Positions 1-7,687 of a DNA stretch of 13,993 bases are shown one piece after another; position 1 is the stretch's first letter; the number at the start of each line of letters is the position of its first letter. The notes under the pieces are model-generated. The model was given only the letters and a program-made list of their open reading frames with translations. It made no database searches and was not told where the DNA came from. The position numbers and the translations under genes were made by a program. This stretch comes from an uncultured Blautia sp. GTDB lineage: Bacteria; Bacillota; Clostridia; Lachnospirales; Lachnospiraceae. The DNA lies in assembly GCA_900539525.1 (NCBI GenBank), contig UQCM01000072.1, positions 1 to 13,993 of the forward strand. The letters are read 5' to 3'.

Positions 1-38
1 ATTGACGGGGCTAATGTTTCACTTATTTTGGGACATTT

Positions 39-509
39 TCAAAAATGCTTGACACTTTTGCGTAACGTATTCCATAAAATAATAAAAAATGTCCCCAGAA
101 AAATAAATAAATCGCCAAGATTAAATACGATTTTCCGGAGTTTTTCCCATTTTACCCGGAAGCTGAAATAATCCACCACATAATGTCGCACCATTCTGTC
201 ATAAACGTTGCTGCATGCACCTCCGATCACAAAAGCCAGTCCGCATTTCAACAGATGCATCCCTTTCTTTCCGGAAAGGTAAAGATGGGCAGCAACGAGA
301 CAAACGGTCAGCCCCAGGGAAAATCCCGCCACAAGCTGCCGGTGTTTTTCCAGAAGATTCAGCATAGCCCCCTGATTGTGGGACTTGCACAGCAGGATAC
401 GACCGCCCAGGATTTCTCTTTGATATCCGTCAGGCTTTCTCTCTTCCATGTAACCCTTTATTATGATATCCACTCCAAAAATCAGCAGCGGAATAAAAAG
501 GTAAATCAT
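39..509 (-). CDS. lspA: Divergent prolipoprotein signal peptidase (signal peptidase II, LspA family)
   Basis: Probable membrane aspartyl protease that removes the signal peptide from lipoproteins after diacylglyceryl transfer. The 156 residues fit the family length. Four hydrophobic segments are visible at about 2-18, 58-78, 85-101 and 131-148. LspA hallmarks are present in order: Asp14 in the first helix, HNQGA (44-48, for the usual N-x-GA), the NVYDR motif with Asp104, and FNLGD with Asp133; Asp104 and Asp133 would be the catalytic pair. The rest is divergent: GGACSN replaces the common GGALGN, and the loop after helix 1 is not typical. The ATG lies 1 nt after the clpX-like stop, and its GGAGGG ribosome binding site sits in the last clpX codons, so translation is probably coupled. 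No clear terminator follows in the 38 bases left. The family call is firm; whether it is the main LspA or a second copy cannot be told here. Confidence 0.85.
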   Translation of the reverse strand: MIYLFIPLLIFGVDIIIKGYMEERKPDGYQREILGGRILLCKSHNQGAMLNLLEKHRQLVAGFSLGLTVCLVAAHLYLSGKKGMHLLKCGLAFVIGGACSNVYDRMVRHYVVDYFSFRVKWEKLRKIVFNLGDLFIFLGTFFIILWNTLRKSVKHF

Positions 510-510
510 C

Positions 511-1935
511 CTATCCCTCCAATGCCGGAACTCCTCTCATCTGAATCACGGGACCTCCCGTTCCTTCAATATATTCCTTAGTGATCATAACACTGCCGAT
601 ATTATCATCCTTTGGAATCTCATACATGATATCCAGCATAAATTCCTCGATGATCGCTCGCAGTGCTCTTGCACCCGTATCCTTTTCCAGTGCCTTTTTC
701 GCAATCGCCAAAAGTGCACCATCTTCAAAATCAAGCTTCACCTCATCCAGTGCCAGCAGCTTCTTGTACTGCTTCAGAATCGCATTCTTCGGCTCCTTCA
801 AAATCTGTACAAGCATCTCCTCCGACAGTCCCTGAAGGGTAAAGATGATCGGCAGACGTCCGATAAACTCCGGAATCATGCCAAAACTCCGTATATCCTC
901 CACCGTTACCTTTGACAGAAGATCGGGATCATTGTCATATTTGTCCTTCAGATCTGCTTTGAATCCCACGGATGCCTGTTTATTCAGCCGCTCCTTGATG
1001 ATATCTTCCAGCCCCGGGAAAGCTCCTCCACAGATAAAAAGGATATTTCTCGTATTGACAGTCGCCATCGGGACCATGGCGTTCTTGCTGGTAGCCCCCA
1101 CCGGAACCTCCACTTCGCTTCCTTCCAGCAGCTTTAACATTCCCTGCTGCACAGACTCGCCGCTCACATCTCTCTGATTGGTATTCTTCTTTTTTGCGAT
1201 CTTGTCAATCTCATCAATAAAAATGATACCATGCTCTGCTTTTTCTACATCATTATCTGCAGCAGCCAGCAGCTTGGATACCACACTCTCAATATCATCA
1301 CCGATGTATCCCGCCTCTGTAAGAGAAGTCGCATCCGCGATCGCCAGAGGAACATCCAGAAGCTTTGCCAGTGTTTTGACCAGATAGGTTTTCCCGCTTC
1401 CGGTAGGTCCGATCATCAGCATATTGGACTTTTCGATTTCGATATCATCCATGGTATCCGTCGCCACACGCTTATAATGGTTATACACTGCCACGGAAAT
1501 GACCTTTTTCGCATACTCCTGACCGATCACATAATCATCCAGGCTCGCCTTGATCTTATGTGGTGCAGGAACAGATTTGATATCCAGGATCTTCTGTGGT
1601 TCTTCCTCTGTCTTTTTCTTTTTTACCTTCTGTCGTTTTGGAATCTGATTTGCCAGATCTGAAAAATTGATCATACTGATATTCGGCATATTTGAAATCT
1701 GAGACAGATCCAGGCCATTATAGGGAAACTGGCCGTTTCCCATGGAATCAAACGCCTTCTGCATACACTCCTGACAAATATGGATATCCTTTCCCATCCG
1801 TATCATTTTACCCGCCCGGCTCTCCGGACGGCGGCAGACAAAGCAGACATCTTCGAATTCTTCTGCCACATCTTCTTTCTCTGTGTCTGTCACTTCTTTA
1901 AATCTGTTATCATCTATCTTCTTATCATCTGACAT
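511..1935 (-). CDS. clpX: ClpX-type AAA+ unfoldase, divergent paralogue
   Basis: ATP-dependent unfoldase expected to feed substrates to ClpP. The 474 residues are longer than the usual 410-430. An N-terminal zinc domain has Cys31, Cys34, Cys54 and Cys57. The AAA+ core has Walker A GPTGSGKT (176-183), pore loop GYIG (209-212), Walker B IIFIDE (237-242), an arginine finger in EFIGRLP and sensor-2 GAR (421-423). A VGF tripeptide (323-325) matches the IGF loop that docks on ClpP. The segment that normally carries the RKH pore-entrance loop instead reads GATSKNAMVPMATVN (280-294), with no Arg-Lys-His. The start was chosen because AAAGGAG lies 7 nt upstream of ATG at 1935. The frame is open to 2136, and an in-frame ATG at 2016 with a weaker AAGGA would add 27 residues. 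It has its own promoter and is followed directly by the signal peptidase gene. It is not beside clpP or lon, so it is probably a second ClpX. Confidence 0.93.
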   Translation of the reverse strand: MSDDKKIDDNRFKEVTDTEKEDVAEEFEDVCFVCRRPESRAGKMIRMGKDIHICQECMQKAFDSMGNGQFPYNGLDLSQISNMPNISMINFSDLANQIPKRQKVKKKKTEEEPQKILDIKSVPAPHKIKASLDDYVIGQEYAKKVISVAVYNHYKRVATDTMDDIEIEKSNMLMIGPTGSGKTYLVKTLAKLLDVPLAIADATSLTEAGYIGDDIESVVSKLLAAADNDVEKAEHGIIFIDEIDKIAKKKNTNQRDVSGESVQQGMLKLLEGSEVEVPVGATSKNAMVPMATVNTRNILFICGGAFPGLEDIIKERLNKQASVGFKADLKDKYDNDPDLLSKVTVEDIRSFGMIPEFIGRLPIIFTLQGLSEEMLVQILKEPKNAILKQYKKLLALDEVKLDFEDGALLAIAKKALEKDTGARALRAIIEEFMLDIMYEIPKDDNIGSVMITKEYIEGTGGPVIQMRGVPALEG

Positions 1936-1961
1936 GATTAAACTCCTTTTCTGATTACCGA

Positions 1962-1990
1962 TGTTACTGCCCGATCCCTGAACAGTAACA
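1962..1990 (-). promoter_or_regulatory. Hairpin in the clpX leader, just upstream of the ribosome binding site
   Basis: On the minus strand TGTTACTG and CAGTAACA form a perfect 8-bp stem around a 13-nt loop. It lies in the roughly 165-nt leader between the promoter and the clpX ATG, about 15 nt before the Shine-Dalgarno sequence. No T-run follows, so it is not a terminator. It contains one copy of the recurrent GTTACTGTTCA motif. A role in mRNA stability or translation is inference. Confidence 0.45.
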
Positions 1991-2107
1991 CGCTTACCGG
2001 GCAACGTAAGATTCATTTTTATCATCCTTCGCTGCTGTTCCCCGGTTTTACATGACTTTCGTTTTGTTCCACGCTCGAAAAACCGCAGGAATGTCATATT
2101 CCGCTCT

Positions 2108-2136
2108 ATTATATCCCAGAACACAGGCATACACAA
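2108..2136 (-). promoter_or_regulatory. Sigma-A promoter for clpX-lspA
   Basis: On the minus strand TTGTGT (2131..2136) is separated by exactly 17 nt from a perfect TATAAT (2108..2113). The start point would be near 2101, giving a leader of about 165 nt. It lies just after the htrA terminator, so clpX and lspA form a separate transcription unit. Confidence 0.8.
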
Positions 2137-2155
2137 GTGAAGTTTTTATTAACAG

Positions 2156-2194
2156 AAAAACGGGGTGTTTCAGAAAACTTCCAAAACACCCTGT
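2156..2194 (-). terminator. Rho-independent terminator of htrA, possibly bidirectional
   Basis: An 11-position stem (2184-2194 with 2160-2170) with one A/C mismatch and a 13-nt loop is followed on the minus strand by a run of five T. On the plus strand the same stem is followed by six T, so it could work in both directions. It begins 22 nt after the htrA stop codon and separates htrA from the clpX promoter. Confidence 0.88.
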
Positions 2195-2215
2195 TTTTTA
2201 TAATGCAAACTTTGA

Positions 2216-3817
2216 TCAATTACCGAAGAACTGTTCAAACGGATTTACCATGTATCCGTCCGTTCCATTATCATACTCCTCATATCCATCCATTCCTCTG
2301 CCATAGCCATCCGGGAGCTGGGTTTCCGGCTGAGCCTGCTGTCCATTAGAGGATGAAGAGGTATCGGCATCTGCCGGACGATTTCCCAAGGTAACGCTTA
2401 CCGTTCTCTCTACGTATTCGCCGCCCTCAGCTGTTGCCACGACAACATCGATGGTCTCACCTGCTTTATAATAATTCATACGGTCAAACAGATCCGCTCT
2501 TGAAGAAATGCTCTGTCCATCCAGCTTTGTGATGATATCACCTTTCTTGATTCCTGCTGCTTCTGCCGGTGAACCTTCGCTTACTTCATAGATAAAAGCA
2601 CCTGCAGGCATATTGTAGACCTCTTTTGCTTCCTCTGAAACATCTCTTGGAACAACTCCCAGATATCCCATCTCCGATGCAGCCACTTCCGTTCTGGTCT
2701 GTCTGTCCATCAGTTCATTTAAGATCGGCGAAGCCGTACTCATAGGGATCGCATATCCCATACCTTCTACGCCTGAAGAAGCTGCCTTCACGGAATTGAT
2801 ACCGATCAGTTCACCTGCCGTGTTCAGAAGTGCACCGCCACTGTTTCCAAAATTGATAGCCGCATCCGTCTGGATCAGACTGTTTGTCACATTATCCACA
2901 GTTACTTCCCTGTTCAGGGCACTCACATAACCAACTGTCAGAGACTGTCCGTAACCAAGGGCATTACCGATCGCCACTACCTGTTCTCCCACCTGCAGTT
3001 TATCGGAATCACCAATCTGGACCACTCTGATCTGGCTCTTGATCGTATCCGGAATATCTGCCAGATTGACTGCTACAACTGCGAGATCATGTGACGGGTC
3101 TGTTCCCTTTGTCTGCGCCTTTACAATGGCATCCTCAGGCTCCTCTGTATCTACGGTAAAGCAGACGCTTAATTCCTGTGCACCTTCTACCACATGATTG
3201 TTTGTGGCGATCAGCAGCTCTGTATCATTCTGTGAAATAATGACACCGGAGCCTGCACTCTCTGTCTGCTGCTGGTAAGTACGTCCGAAAAACATACTCT
3301 GCACTTCTTCCACGCCTCTGTTTGTAATTGCCACAATGGACGGCATTGTATTCTTTGCCACCTGTGTAATATCTGACGATGTACTGACAGTAACACCTGA
3401 TGCTGTATCGGCCTTTTCCGTCTCTTCCGGTCTGGCTACTGTATCTGCTGTCCCTACCTTCATCTCTGTCTCCTGCGGTGCCAGCTTTCCTCCTACATAA
3501 CCTGTAATCTGAAATGCCGCACTGGATACGACACCAAATACGAGTGCCAGCCCGGCACAGACTGCAACGCTTTTCCACAGACGCCCGTGTTTACCGGATT
3601 TCTTATTCTTTGACTCCTCTTCTCTCTGCTCCGGCTGCCATTCATTCTCCTGATAGGAGTAATGAGTCCTCTCCTGTACAGGCTGACGGTAGCTTTCTTC
3701 TTCCCTGTACTCAGCCTCTTCTGTCTGAACCTCCGGCTGCACATCTTCTTCCGGCACCATGCCATTGCCTTCATAATCATTATTATTGTTGTCTATAGGA
3801 TCAAATTCATCATACAT
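2216..3817 (-). CDS. htrA: Membrane-anchored HtrA/DegP-family serine protease with one PDZ domain
   Basis: Envelope quality-control protease of 533 residues. A cytosolic, acidic, Gln/Tyr/Glu-rich N-terminus of about 78 residues precedes one membrane helix (about 82-104), so the catalytic part faces outward. The trypsin-like domain spans about 150-372 with the triad His208 (TNNHVV), Asp244 (SHDLAVV) and Ser326 (NFGNSGGA). One PDZ domain follows (about 384-478), with the YLGV carboxylate-binding loop at 385-388. The C-terminus (about 482-533) is a low-complexity Ser/Gln then Gly/Tyr/Asp tail. The ATG has an excellent AAAGGAGGT ribosome binding site (3825..3833) 7 nt upstream. The gene appears monocistronic, with a terminator after it and a repeat-containing upstream region. 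In Bacillus, HtrA genes respond to secretion stress through the two-component system CssRS; a similar control here is inference from the direct repeats. Confidence 0.96.
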   Translation of the reverse strand: MYDEFDPIDNNNNDYEGNGMVPEEDVQPEVQTEEAEYREEESYRQPVQERTHYSYQENEWQPEQREEESKNKKSGKHGRLWKSVAVCAGLALVFGVVSSAAFQITGYVGGKLAPQETEMKVGTADTVARPEETEKADTASGVTVSTSSDITQVAKNTMPSIVAITNRGVEEVQSMFFGRTYQQQTESAGSGVIISQNDTELLIATNNHVVEGAQELSVCFTVDTEEPEDAIVKAQTKGTDPSHDLAVVAVNLADIPDTIKSQIRVVQIGDSDKLQVGEQVVAIGNALGYGQSLTVGYVSALNREVTVDNVTNSLIQTDAAINFGNSGGALLNTAGELIGINSVKAASSGVEGMGYAIPMSTASPILNELMDRQTRTEVAASEMGYLGVVPRDVSEEAKEVYNMPAGAFIYEVSEGSPAEAAGIKKGDIITKLDGQSISSRADLFDRMNYYKAGETIDVVVATAEGGEYVERTVSVTLGNRPADADTSSSSNGQQAQPETQLPDGYGRGMDGYEEYDNGTDGYMVNPFEQFFGN

Positions 3818-3862
3818 TGTGAATACCTCCTTTGTATTTTCCTTTTCTTGTTTTCTGAAAAC

Positions 3863-3900
3863 AGTTTAACAATGAATTGTGTTTAATCTGTGTTTAATCT
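3863..3900 (-). promoter_or_regulatory. Candidate htrA operator (tandem 11-bp repeat) and weak -10 box
   Basis: The plus strand reads GTGTTTAATCT twice in exact tandem (3879-3889, 3890-3900), one helical turn apart, as in sites for OmpR/PhoB-type response regulators. On the minus strand a TAAACT -10-like box (3863-3868) lies 10 bp beyond the repeats and no good -35 is seen. That layout fits an activator site replacing the -35 element. The repeat is certain; the regulatory reading is inference. A further GTTTTC-T-GAAAAC palindrome lies at 3850-3862. Confidence 0.5.
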
Positions 3901-3917
3901 TTTAAAAAACTTTGCAC

Positions 3918-3941
3918 AAAAAACAGTTATTCGTAACTATT
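3918..3941 (-). terminator. Weak AT-rich terminator overlapping the last stop codon of the glycan operon
   Basis: On the minus strand AATAGTTA pairs with TAACTGTT (8 positions, one G-T wobble) around a CGAA loop and is followed by a run of T. The TAG stop of the upstream glycosyltransferase gene lies inside the 5' arm. The stem has a single G-C pair, so termination may be partial and some transcripts could reach htrA. Confidence 0.5.
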
Positions 3942-4869
3942 CAGAGTCCTGTTTCCAGTAGGACGGATTCATCGTAAGACGCAGGATCAGCCATCGCGGC
4001 AGTTTTTTATACGCCTTGCCCAGTTTGTATCCCGCCAGTTTAAAACCACTCTTTATTACCAGCTTTCCGATCAGCCAGGGTCTTCCTGTCTGAAACAGAT
4101 ATCCGGCACTCTGCCTGACCATGCGTATTCCTTCGCTTTCCGACCTGGCCATGGAGAATATCTCCGGATGGTCCGCCTGAGAAACAGCCAGATCAAAATT
4201 TCTCCTAAGTTGCTCCATATTCCCGTAATTGTGTGAATGGATCACCCGTGCCTCTGCCACATAGGCGATACTCCACCCGTTTTTAATGATTTTTCCTGCA
4301 AAGATCATGTCCTCATTGAAAATCGTATGCTTCTCAAAGCCTCCGAGCTCTTCGTAAACACTTCTCCGGTACATGGCACAGACATTGGAACAGAAAAATG
4401 TTTTTATTCCATATTTCTGTAAATCCTCTATGGATTTGACACTGCTATTCTCCGGATAATTAAAGCTTCTCGTATATTGCTCCAGAATCTCACAGTCCCG
4501 GTCCGGAAGCTGTCTGGCGTACGCTGCAGCCACACGCTCATTCCCAAATGCCTTCACGAGCTGCTCCACGAGCCGCTCATTTTCCGGAACCGCATCCTGC
4601 GTCATAAAAAGGATCAGCTCTCCCTTTACGAGAGAAGCGGCACTATCTCTAGTGCCGCCATGGTCAAATTCCTCTTTCCTCAGATGGCGTACCTCTACAT
4701 GGGGCAGCTTCTCATAGCCCCGGTCCGGGAAATAAGCTTTCTCTGTATTCATCAGAAGAATCTTTCCCACGGGATATGTCTGCTTTTGCAGCATCTGCAT
4801 CAGTTTATGGAATTTTTCGTCCGGTTTATATACCGGAATTACGATATCGACTGTATATTCTTTCATCAT
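3937..4869 (-). CDS. GT2 family glycosyltransferase, rhamnosyltransferase-like
   Basis: GT-A fold transferase of about 310 residues, probably adding rhamnose or a related deoxysugar to a lipid-linked glycan on the cytosolic face. It opens with VDIVIPVYKP (7-16), then has EFDHGGTR (67-74) and LFMTQDAVP (88-95), a combination common in bacterial rhamnosyltransferases. Asp92 takes the place of the metal-binding DXD aspartate. Later motifs are FNEDM (185-189), where Glu186/Asp187 would include the catalytic base, and VIHSHNYG. The open frame runs up to 4977 inside the LCP gene. ATG at 4869, 1 nt after the LCP stop, is preferred because AGGAA lies 9 nt upstream and homologues start just before the first beta strand; the next codon is also ATG (4866). 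It is last in the operon, coupled to the LCP gene. Sugar specificity is inferred only. Confidence 0.9.
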   Translation of the reverse strand: MMKEYTVDIVIPVYKPDEKFHKLMQMLQKQTYPVGKILLMNTEKAYFPDRGYEKLPHVEVRHLRKEEFDHGGTRDSAASLVKGELILFMTQDAVPENERLVEQLVKAFGNERVAAAYARQLPDRDCEILEQYTRSFNYPENSSVKSIEDLQKYGIKTFFCSNVCAMYRRSVYEELGGFEKHTIFNEDMIFAGKIIKNGWSIAYVAEARVIHSHNYGNMEQLRRNFDLAVSQADHPEIFSMARSESEGIRMVRQSAGYLFQTGRPWLIGKLVIKSGFKLAGYKLGKAYKKLPRWLILRLTMNPSYWKQDSE

Positions 4870-4870
4870 T

Positions 4871-6271
4871 TTACTGTATTCCTGTTTCATTAATGATGTT
4901 GTTGCTGATTTCCTGCACAGTAGCAGATGGCGTGTATCCATCACTTCCGAACAGCCAGGTATGGAGCTCCTGTACATTCTGTGCCAGATTCACAGGTACA
5001 ACACAGTCTCCGGCACTGATATTCGCCGTCTGGATATGAAACGGAAATCCTGTGGTATCGATCAGATTGTACTTTGTCACATCTTTTGCCAGGCTGAGGA
5101 TTTCCGTCGTACTTAAACTGGTCAGAATATTATCTGACATTTCGTCAATGATGGCATTCAGCTTCAGAAGATCCATAGTCTTTGCCTTTTCCAGCATCTT
5201 CTGAAGTACGGTTCTCTGGCGCTCTGTTCTCTTATAGTCGCTTCCCTCCGTATAGCGGATCCTGCAGTAGGACATTGCCTGAAGTCCATTCAGCGTCTGA
5301 AGTCCTGCGTAGGTCACCGGAACGATCTCCCTTCCCGTCACCTGGGAGCCTTCTTCCTGGTATCCATTGATCCACTGGATCTCATCCTCCTGCACATCAA
5401 TTTCAATGCCTCCCATCAGTTCAATGACGTCAGCCAGACCACTGAAATCAATCGTAATAAAATCTGTGATATTAAGATCAAGATTCTTATTCAGCATATT
5501 CATGGAACGCTGCGGCCCGCCAAAATAATAACACTCGGTAGCCTTCCTGTATTCACCGTTTGTATTATCCAGATAAGTATCACGATATACAGAAACCAGC
5601 TTTACATCCTTTGTCTTATTATTGATACTTGCCACCATAAGCGCATCGCTGTGAGCCTCGATATCCATCTTTCCTTCACGGGAATCAATACCATAAAGCG
5701 CAATATTCCGGTATCCGTCCAGAATCTTCGTTTCCTCTGCGCTGATCTCATCATTGATGATGATATCCCCCTTCGCAATATCCTGCTTCTTAACCTTACT
5801 CAGTTTAAAAGAAGCGAACAGCACCACGGCAAGGATCAGCAGTACAAGCACCTCCACGGCAAATATCAGCTTCCTGTTTTTTTTGCGTTTTTTTCGCCTG
5901 CCATTCCCCGCATTTCCCTGAGGATAATAACCATCCCCCCGACCCTGCCGGTTCTGGCGATACCTGCCGTCTTCCTGATAGTACCCATCCTTCCGGTAGG
6001 ATTCCTGATGATAGCCTCCCTGGCCATACCCTCTGTCATACGGATCCCGTCCATAGGTTCCCTGATGATACGGTCCCTGGTTATACGGATCCTGTCCATA
6101 CGGTCCCTGATGATAGGCTCCCTGGTTATACGGATCCTGTCCATACGGTCCCTGATGATACGGTCCCTGACCATGCGGATCCTGACGATATGGATCCTGA
6201 CGTCTGCCTCTTCCCTCTGCCGGACGGTTTCCGTTTCCTCTGCTGTTTCTTGTATTTCGCTTTTCTGACAT
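4871..6271 (-). CDS. LCP (LytR-CpsA-Psr) family cell-wall glycopolymer ligase
   Basis: Membrane enzyme expected to move a finished glycopolymer from undecaprenyl pyrophosphate to peptidoglycan outside the cell. The 466 residues comprise a long cytosolic tail (1-134), one membrane helix (about 135-155) and an extracellular LCP domain (about 189-375) with a C-terminal extension. LCP residues visible include IALYGIDSR (190-198, Asp196 and Arg198), HSDALM (207-212), VYRDTY (228-233, Arg230/Asp231) and the arginine-rich CRIRYTEGSDYKRTERQR segment. The tail holds eleven pentapeptide repeats (26-80), then a Gly/Tyr/Arg-rich stretch and a basic RRKKRKKNRK cluster next to the membrane. The ATG at 6271 has an AGGGG ribosome binding site 6 nt upstream and lies 15 nt after the previous stop. 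It follows the initiating sugar transferase, which agrees with a role in polysaccharide attachment. The long repetitive tail is unusual; nothing suggests a frameshift. Confidence 0.93.
   Translation of the reverse strand: MSEKRNTRNSRGNGNRPAEGRGRRQDPYRQDPHGQGPYHQGPYGQDPYNQGAYHQGPYGQDPYNQGPYHQGTYGRDPYDRGYGQGGYHQESYRKDGYYQEDGRYRQNRQGRGDGYYPQGNAGNGRRKKRKKNRKLIFAVEVLVLLILAVVLFASFKLSKVKKQDIAKGDIIINDEISAEETKILDGYRNIALYGIDSREGKMDIEAHSDALMVASINNKTKDVKLVSVYRDTYLDNTNGEYRKATECYYFGGPQRSMNMLNKNLDLNITDFITIDFSGLADVIELMGGIEIDVQEDEIQWINGYQEEGSQVTGREIVPVTYAGLQTLNGLQAMSYCRIRYTEGSDYKRTERQRTVLQKMLEKAKTMDLLKLNAIIDEMSDNILTSLSTTEILSLAKDVTKYNLIDTTGFPFHIQTANISAGDCVVPVNLAQNVQELHTWLFGSDGYTPSATVQEISNNIINETGIQ
6032..6196 (-). 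repeat. In-gene tandem repeat coding for (G/D)-P-Y-x-Q pentapeptides
   Basis: Eleven successive pentapeptides (residues 26-80 of the LCP protein) follow the pattern D/G-P/A/T-Y/H-x-Q/R. They are arranged in near-identical 45-nt units, seen best at 6137-6181, 6092-6136 and 6047-6091, each encoding three pentapeptides beginning with DP. The unit length is a multiple of three, so copy-number change would keep the frame. Confidence 0.9.
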
Positions 6272-6286
6272 AGCTTACCCCTTCTT

Positions 6287-7687
6287 TTAATATGCATTTT
6301 TGTTTATAAAACCCTTGAAAACTGTAAGAAACAGGATCTTAATATCAAAACCCGCTGTCCAGTTTTCTATATAGTACAGGTCGTACTCAATGCGCCGTTT
6401 GATTGATGTGTCTCCCCGATACCCGTTCACCTGTGCCCATCCGGTCATTCCCGGACGAACCTGGTGCTTTACCATATAGCGCGGTATTTCCTCCCTGAAC
6501 TTTTCAACAAACTGCGGCCTCTCAGGTCTTGGCCCGACCAGGCTCATCTCTCCCTTTAATACGTTGAATAGCTGAGGAAGCTCATCCATACTTGTCTTCC
6601 TCATAAATTTCCCGAAGCCTGTGACTCTCGGATCATTTTTCACCGTCCATCCCGCCTTTTCCTCTGATTCCTTCTGAACCTCCATGGAACGGAATTTATA
6701 CATGTAAAACGGCCGGTTATGGCGCCCTACCCTCTCCTGTTTGAAAATCAGAGGCCCGGGCATCGTCAGTTTCATCATCAGAACGGCAAATAGCATCACC
6801 GGTGAAAACAGCACAATACACACCAGGGAACCCACGATATCCATGGTGCGCTTAACCATCATATTAAAGGTATTCGATAATGGAACGTGCCGGATATTAA
6901 TAACCGGAAGTCCCAGCAAATCCTCTGTATAGGGCTTTGTAGGAATAATATTATTATAATCAGGAACAAACTTTGTATGCACACCCGACTTTTCACACAG
7001 TGCCACAATATGCTCCAGTTTATAATATTCATTCAGTCCCAGAGTAATGACGATCTCATCCAGACGGTTTTCCGGAAGGATCACCATCAGATTGTCGATG
7101 CGTCCGATCACCTTAACTTCCTTATATCTGGTCCCTCTTTCCACATTATCATCCAGAACTCCACGGATCAGATAACCCCACTGCGGGTTCTGGCGGATCC
7201 TGTCAATATATTCCTCAGCGGCACGGCTGTAGCCCACCAGCAGGATGTGCTTAAGATTCATGCCATTCTTCCGTATCCTCATCAGGAACATGCGGATCAG
7301 GTTCCTCACCAGTGTTTCCAGGAAAATATTGATCCCGTAAAAAAGAAACATCATATTTCTGGAGAAATTATCCTCATGCTTCATATACAGGATCAGAATC
7401 AGGCTCAGCAGCGCGATCGTGTTCGCTTTGATGATGTTTCCCGCCTCCAGCCTGCGTCCCTGAACTCTCTTTGGTGTATAAAGATTAAAGGCATAGTATA
7501 ACAGAAGCATTCCCGGTATCAGTAATGCCAGTGCAAACATATAAGTTTCAAACGGCAGCTTTCCCACGCCTTTATCAGCAAATACATTGAACTGGATCAC
7601 CCATGCCAGCAGATAGGAAAAGGCGATGACAACGGCATCCACAACCACATGCATACGGTTAAAGAACTGCTGGTTATCCTTAATCAA
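6287..7687 (-). CDS. Undecaprenyl-phosphate hexose-1-phosphate transferase (initiating sugar transferase, WcaJ/CpsE type)
   Basis: Polyprenol-phosphate sugar-1-phosphate transferase that starts polysaccharide synthesis by loading the first sugar, often glucose or galactose, on undecaprenyl phosphate. The 466 residues have hydrophobic N-terminal helices, a central nucleotide-fold region (HILLVGYSRAAEEY, about 147-160) and a C-terminal bacterial sugar-transferase domain from about 278. The latter shows a membrane segment, PGPLIFKQERVGR, YKFRSM (330-335), TSMDELPQLFNVLKGEMSLVG with the catalytic Asp368-Glu369 pair, GPRPE and RPGMTGWAQVNGYRG. An ATG at 7735 would add 16 unrelated residues. TTG at 7687 is preferred because AAAAGGAGGG (7695..7704) lies 7 nt upstream and the product then begins M-I-K-D-N-Q, as I recall from homologues. 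It has its own promoter and structured leader. The substrate sugar cannot be read from sequence. Confidence 0.94.
   Translation of the reverse strand: MIKDNQQFFNRMHVVVDAVVIAFSYLLAWVIQFNVFADKGVGKLPFETYMFALALLIPGMLLLYYAFNLYTPKRVQGRRLEAGNIIKANTIALLSLILILYMKHEDNFSRNMMFLFYGINIFLETLVRNLIRMFLMRIRKNGMNLKHILLVGYSRAAEEYIDRIRQNPQWGYLIRGVLDDNVERGTRYKEVKVIGRIDNLMVILPENRLDEIVITLGLNEYYKLEHIVALCEKSGVHTKFVPDYNNIIPTKPYTEDLLGLPVINIRHVPLSNTFNMMVKRTMDIVGSLVCIVLFSPVMLFAVLMMKLTMPGPLIFKQERVGRHNRPFYMYKFRSMEVQKESEEKAGWTVKNDPRVTGFGKFMRKTSMDELPQLFNVLKGEMSLVGPRPERPQFVEKFREEIPRYMVKHQVRPGMTGWAQVNGYRGDTSIKRRIEYDLYYIENWTAGFDIKILFLTVFKGFINKNAY

Noticed and set aside
1..38. Terminator after the signal peptidase gene
   Set aside because: Only a 5-bp AATGT/ACATT pairing with a long loop and no T-run is visible; the transcript may continue beyond the window.
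1936..2136. Extended N-terminus of the ClpX-like protein from the ATG at 2136
   Set aside because: That ATG overlaps the -35 box of the promoter, and the best ribosome binding site precedes the ATG at 1935. The ATG at 2016 is kept only as an alternative.
5651..6268. Plus-strand open frame of 205 residues with repeated hydrophobic units
   Set aside because: It is the antisense of the LCP gene; the apparent repeats come from the 45-nt coding repeats read backwards. No ribosome binding site or family motif.
5866..6297. Minus-strand 143-residue frame rich in Arg/Ile/Asp repeats
   Set aside because: It is the shifted frame of the same tandem repeat in the LCP gene and overlaps it fully; the LCP frame has clear motifs.
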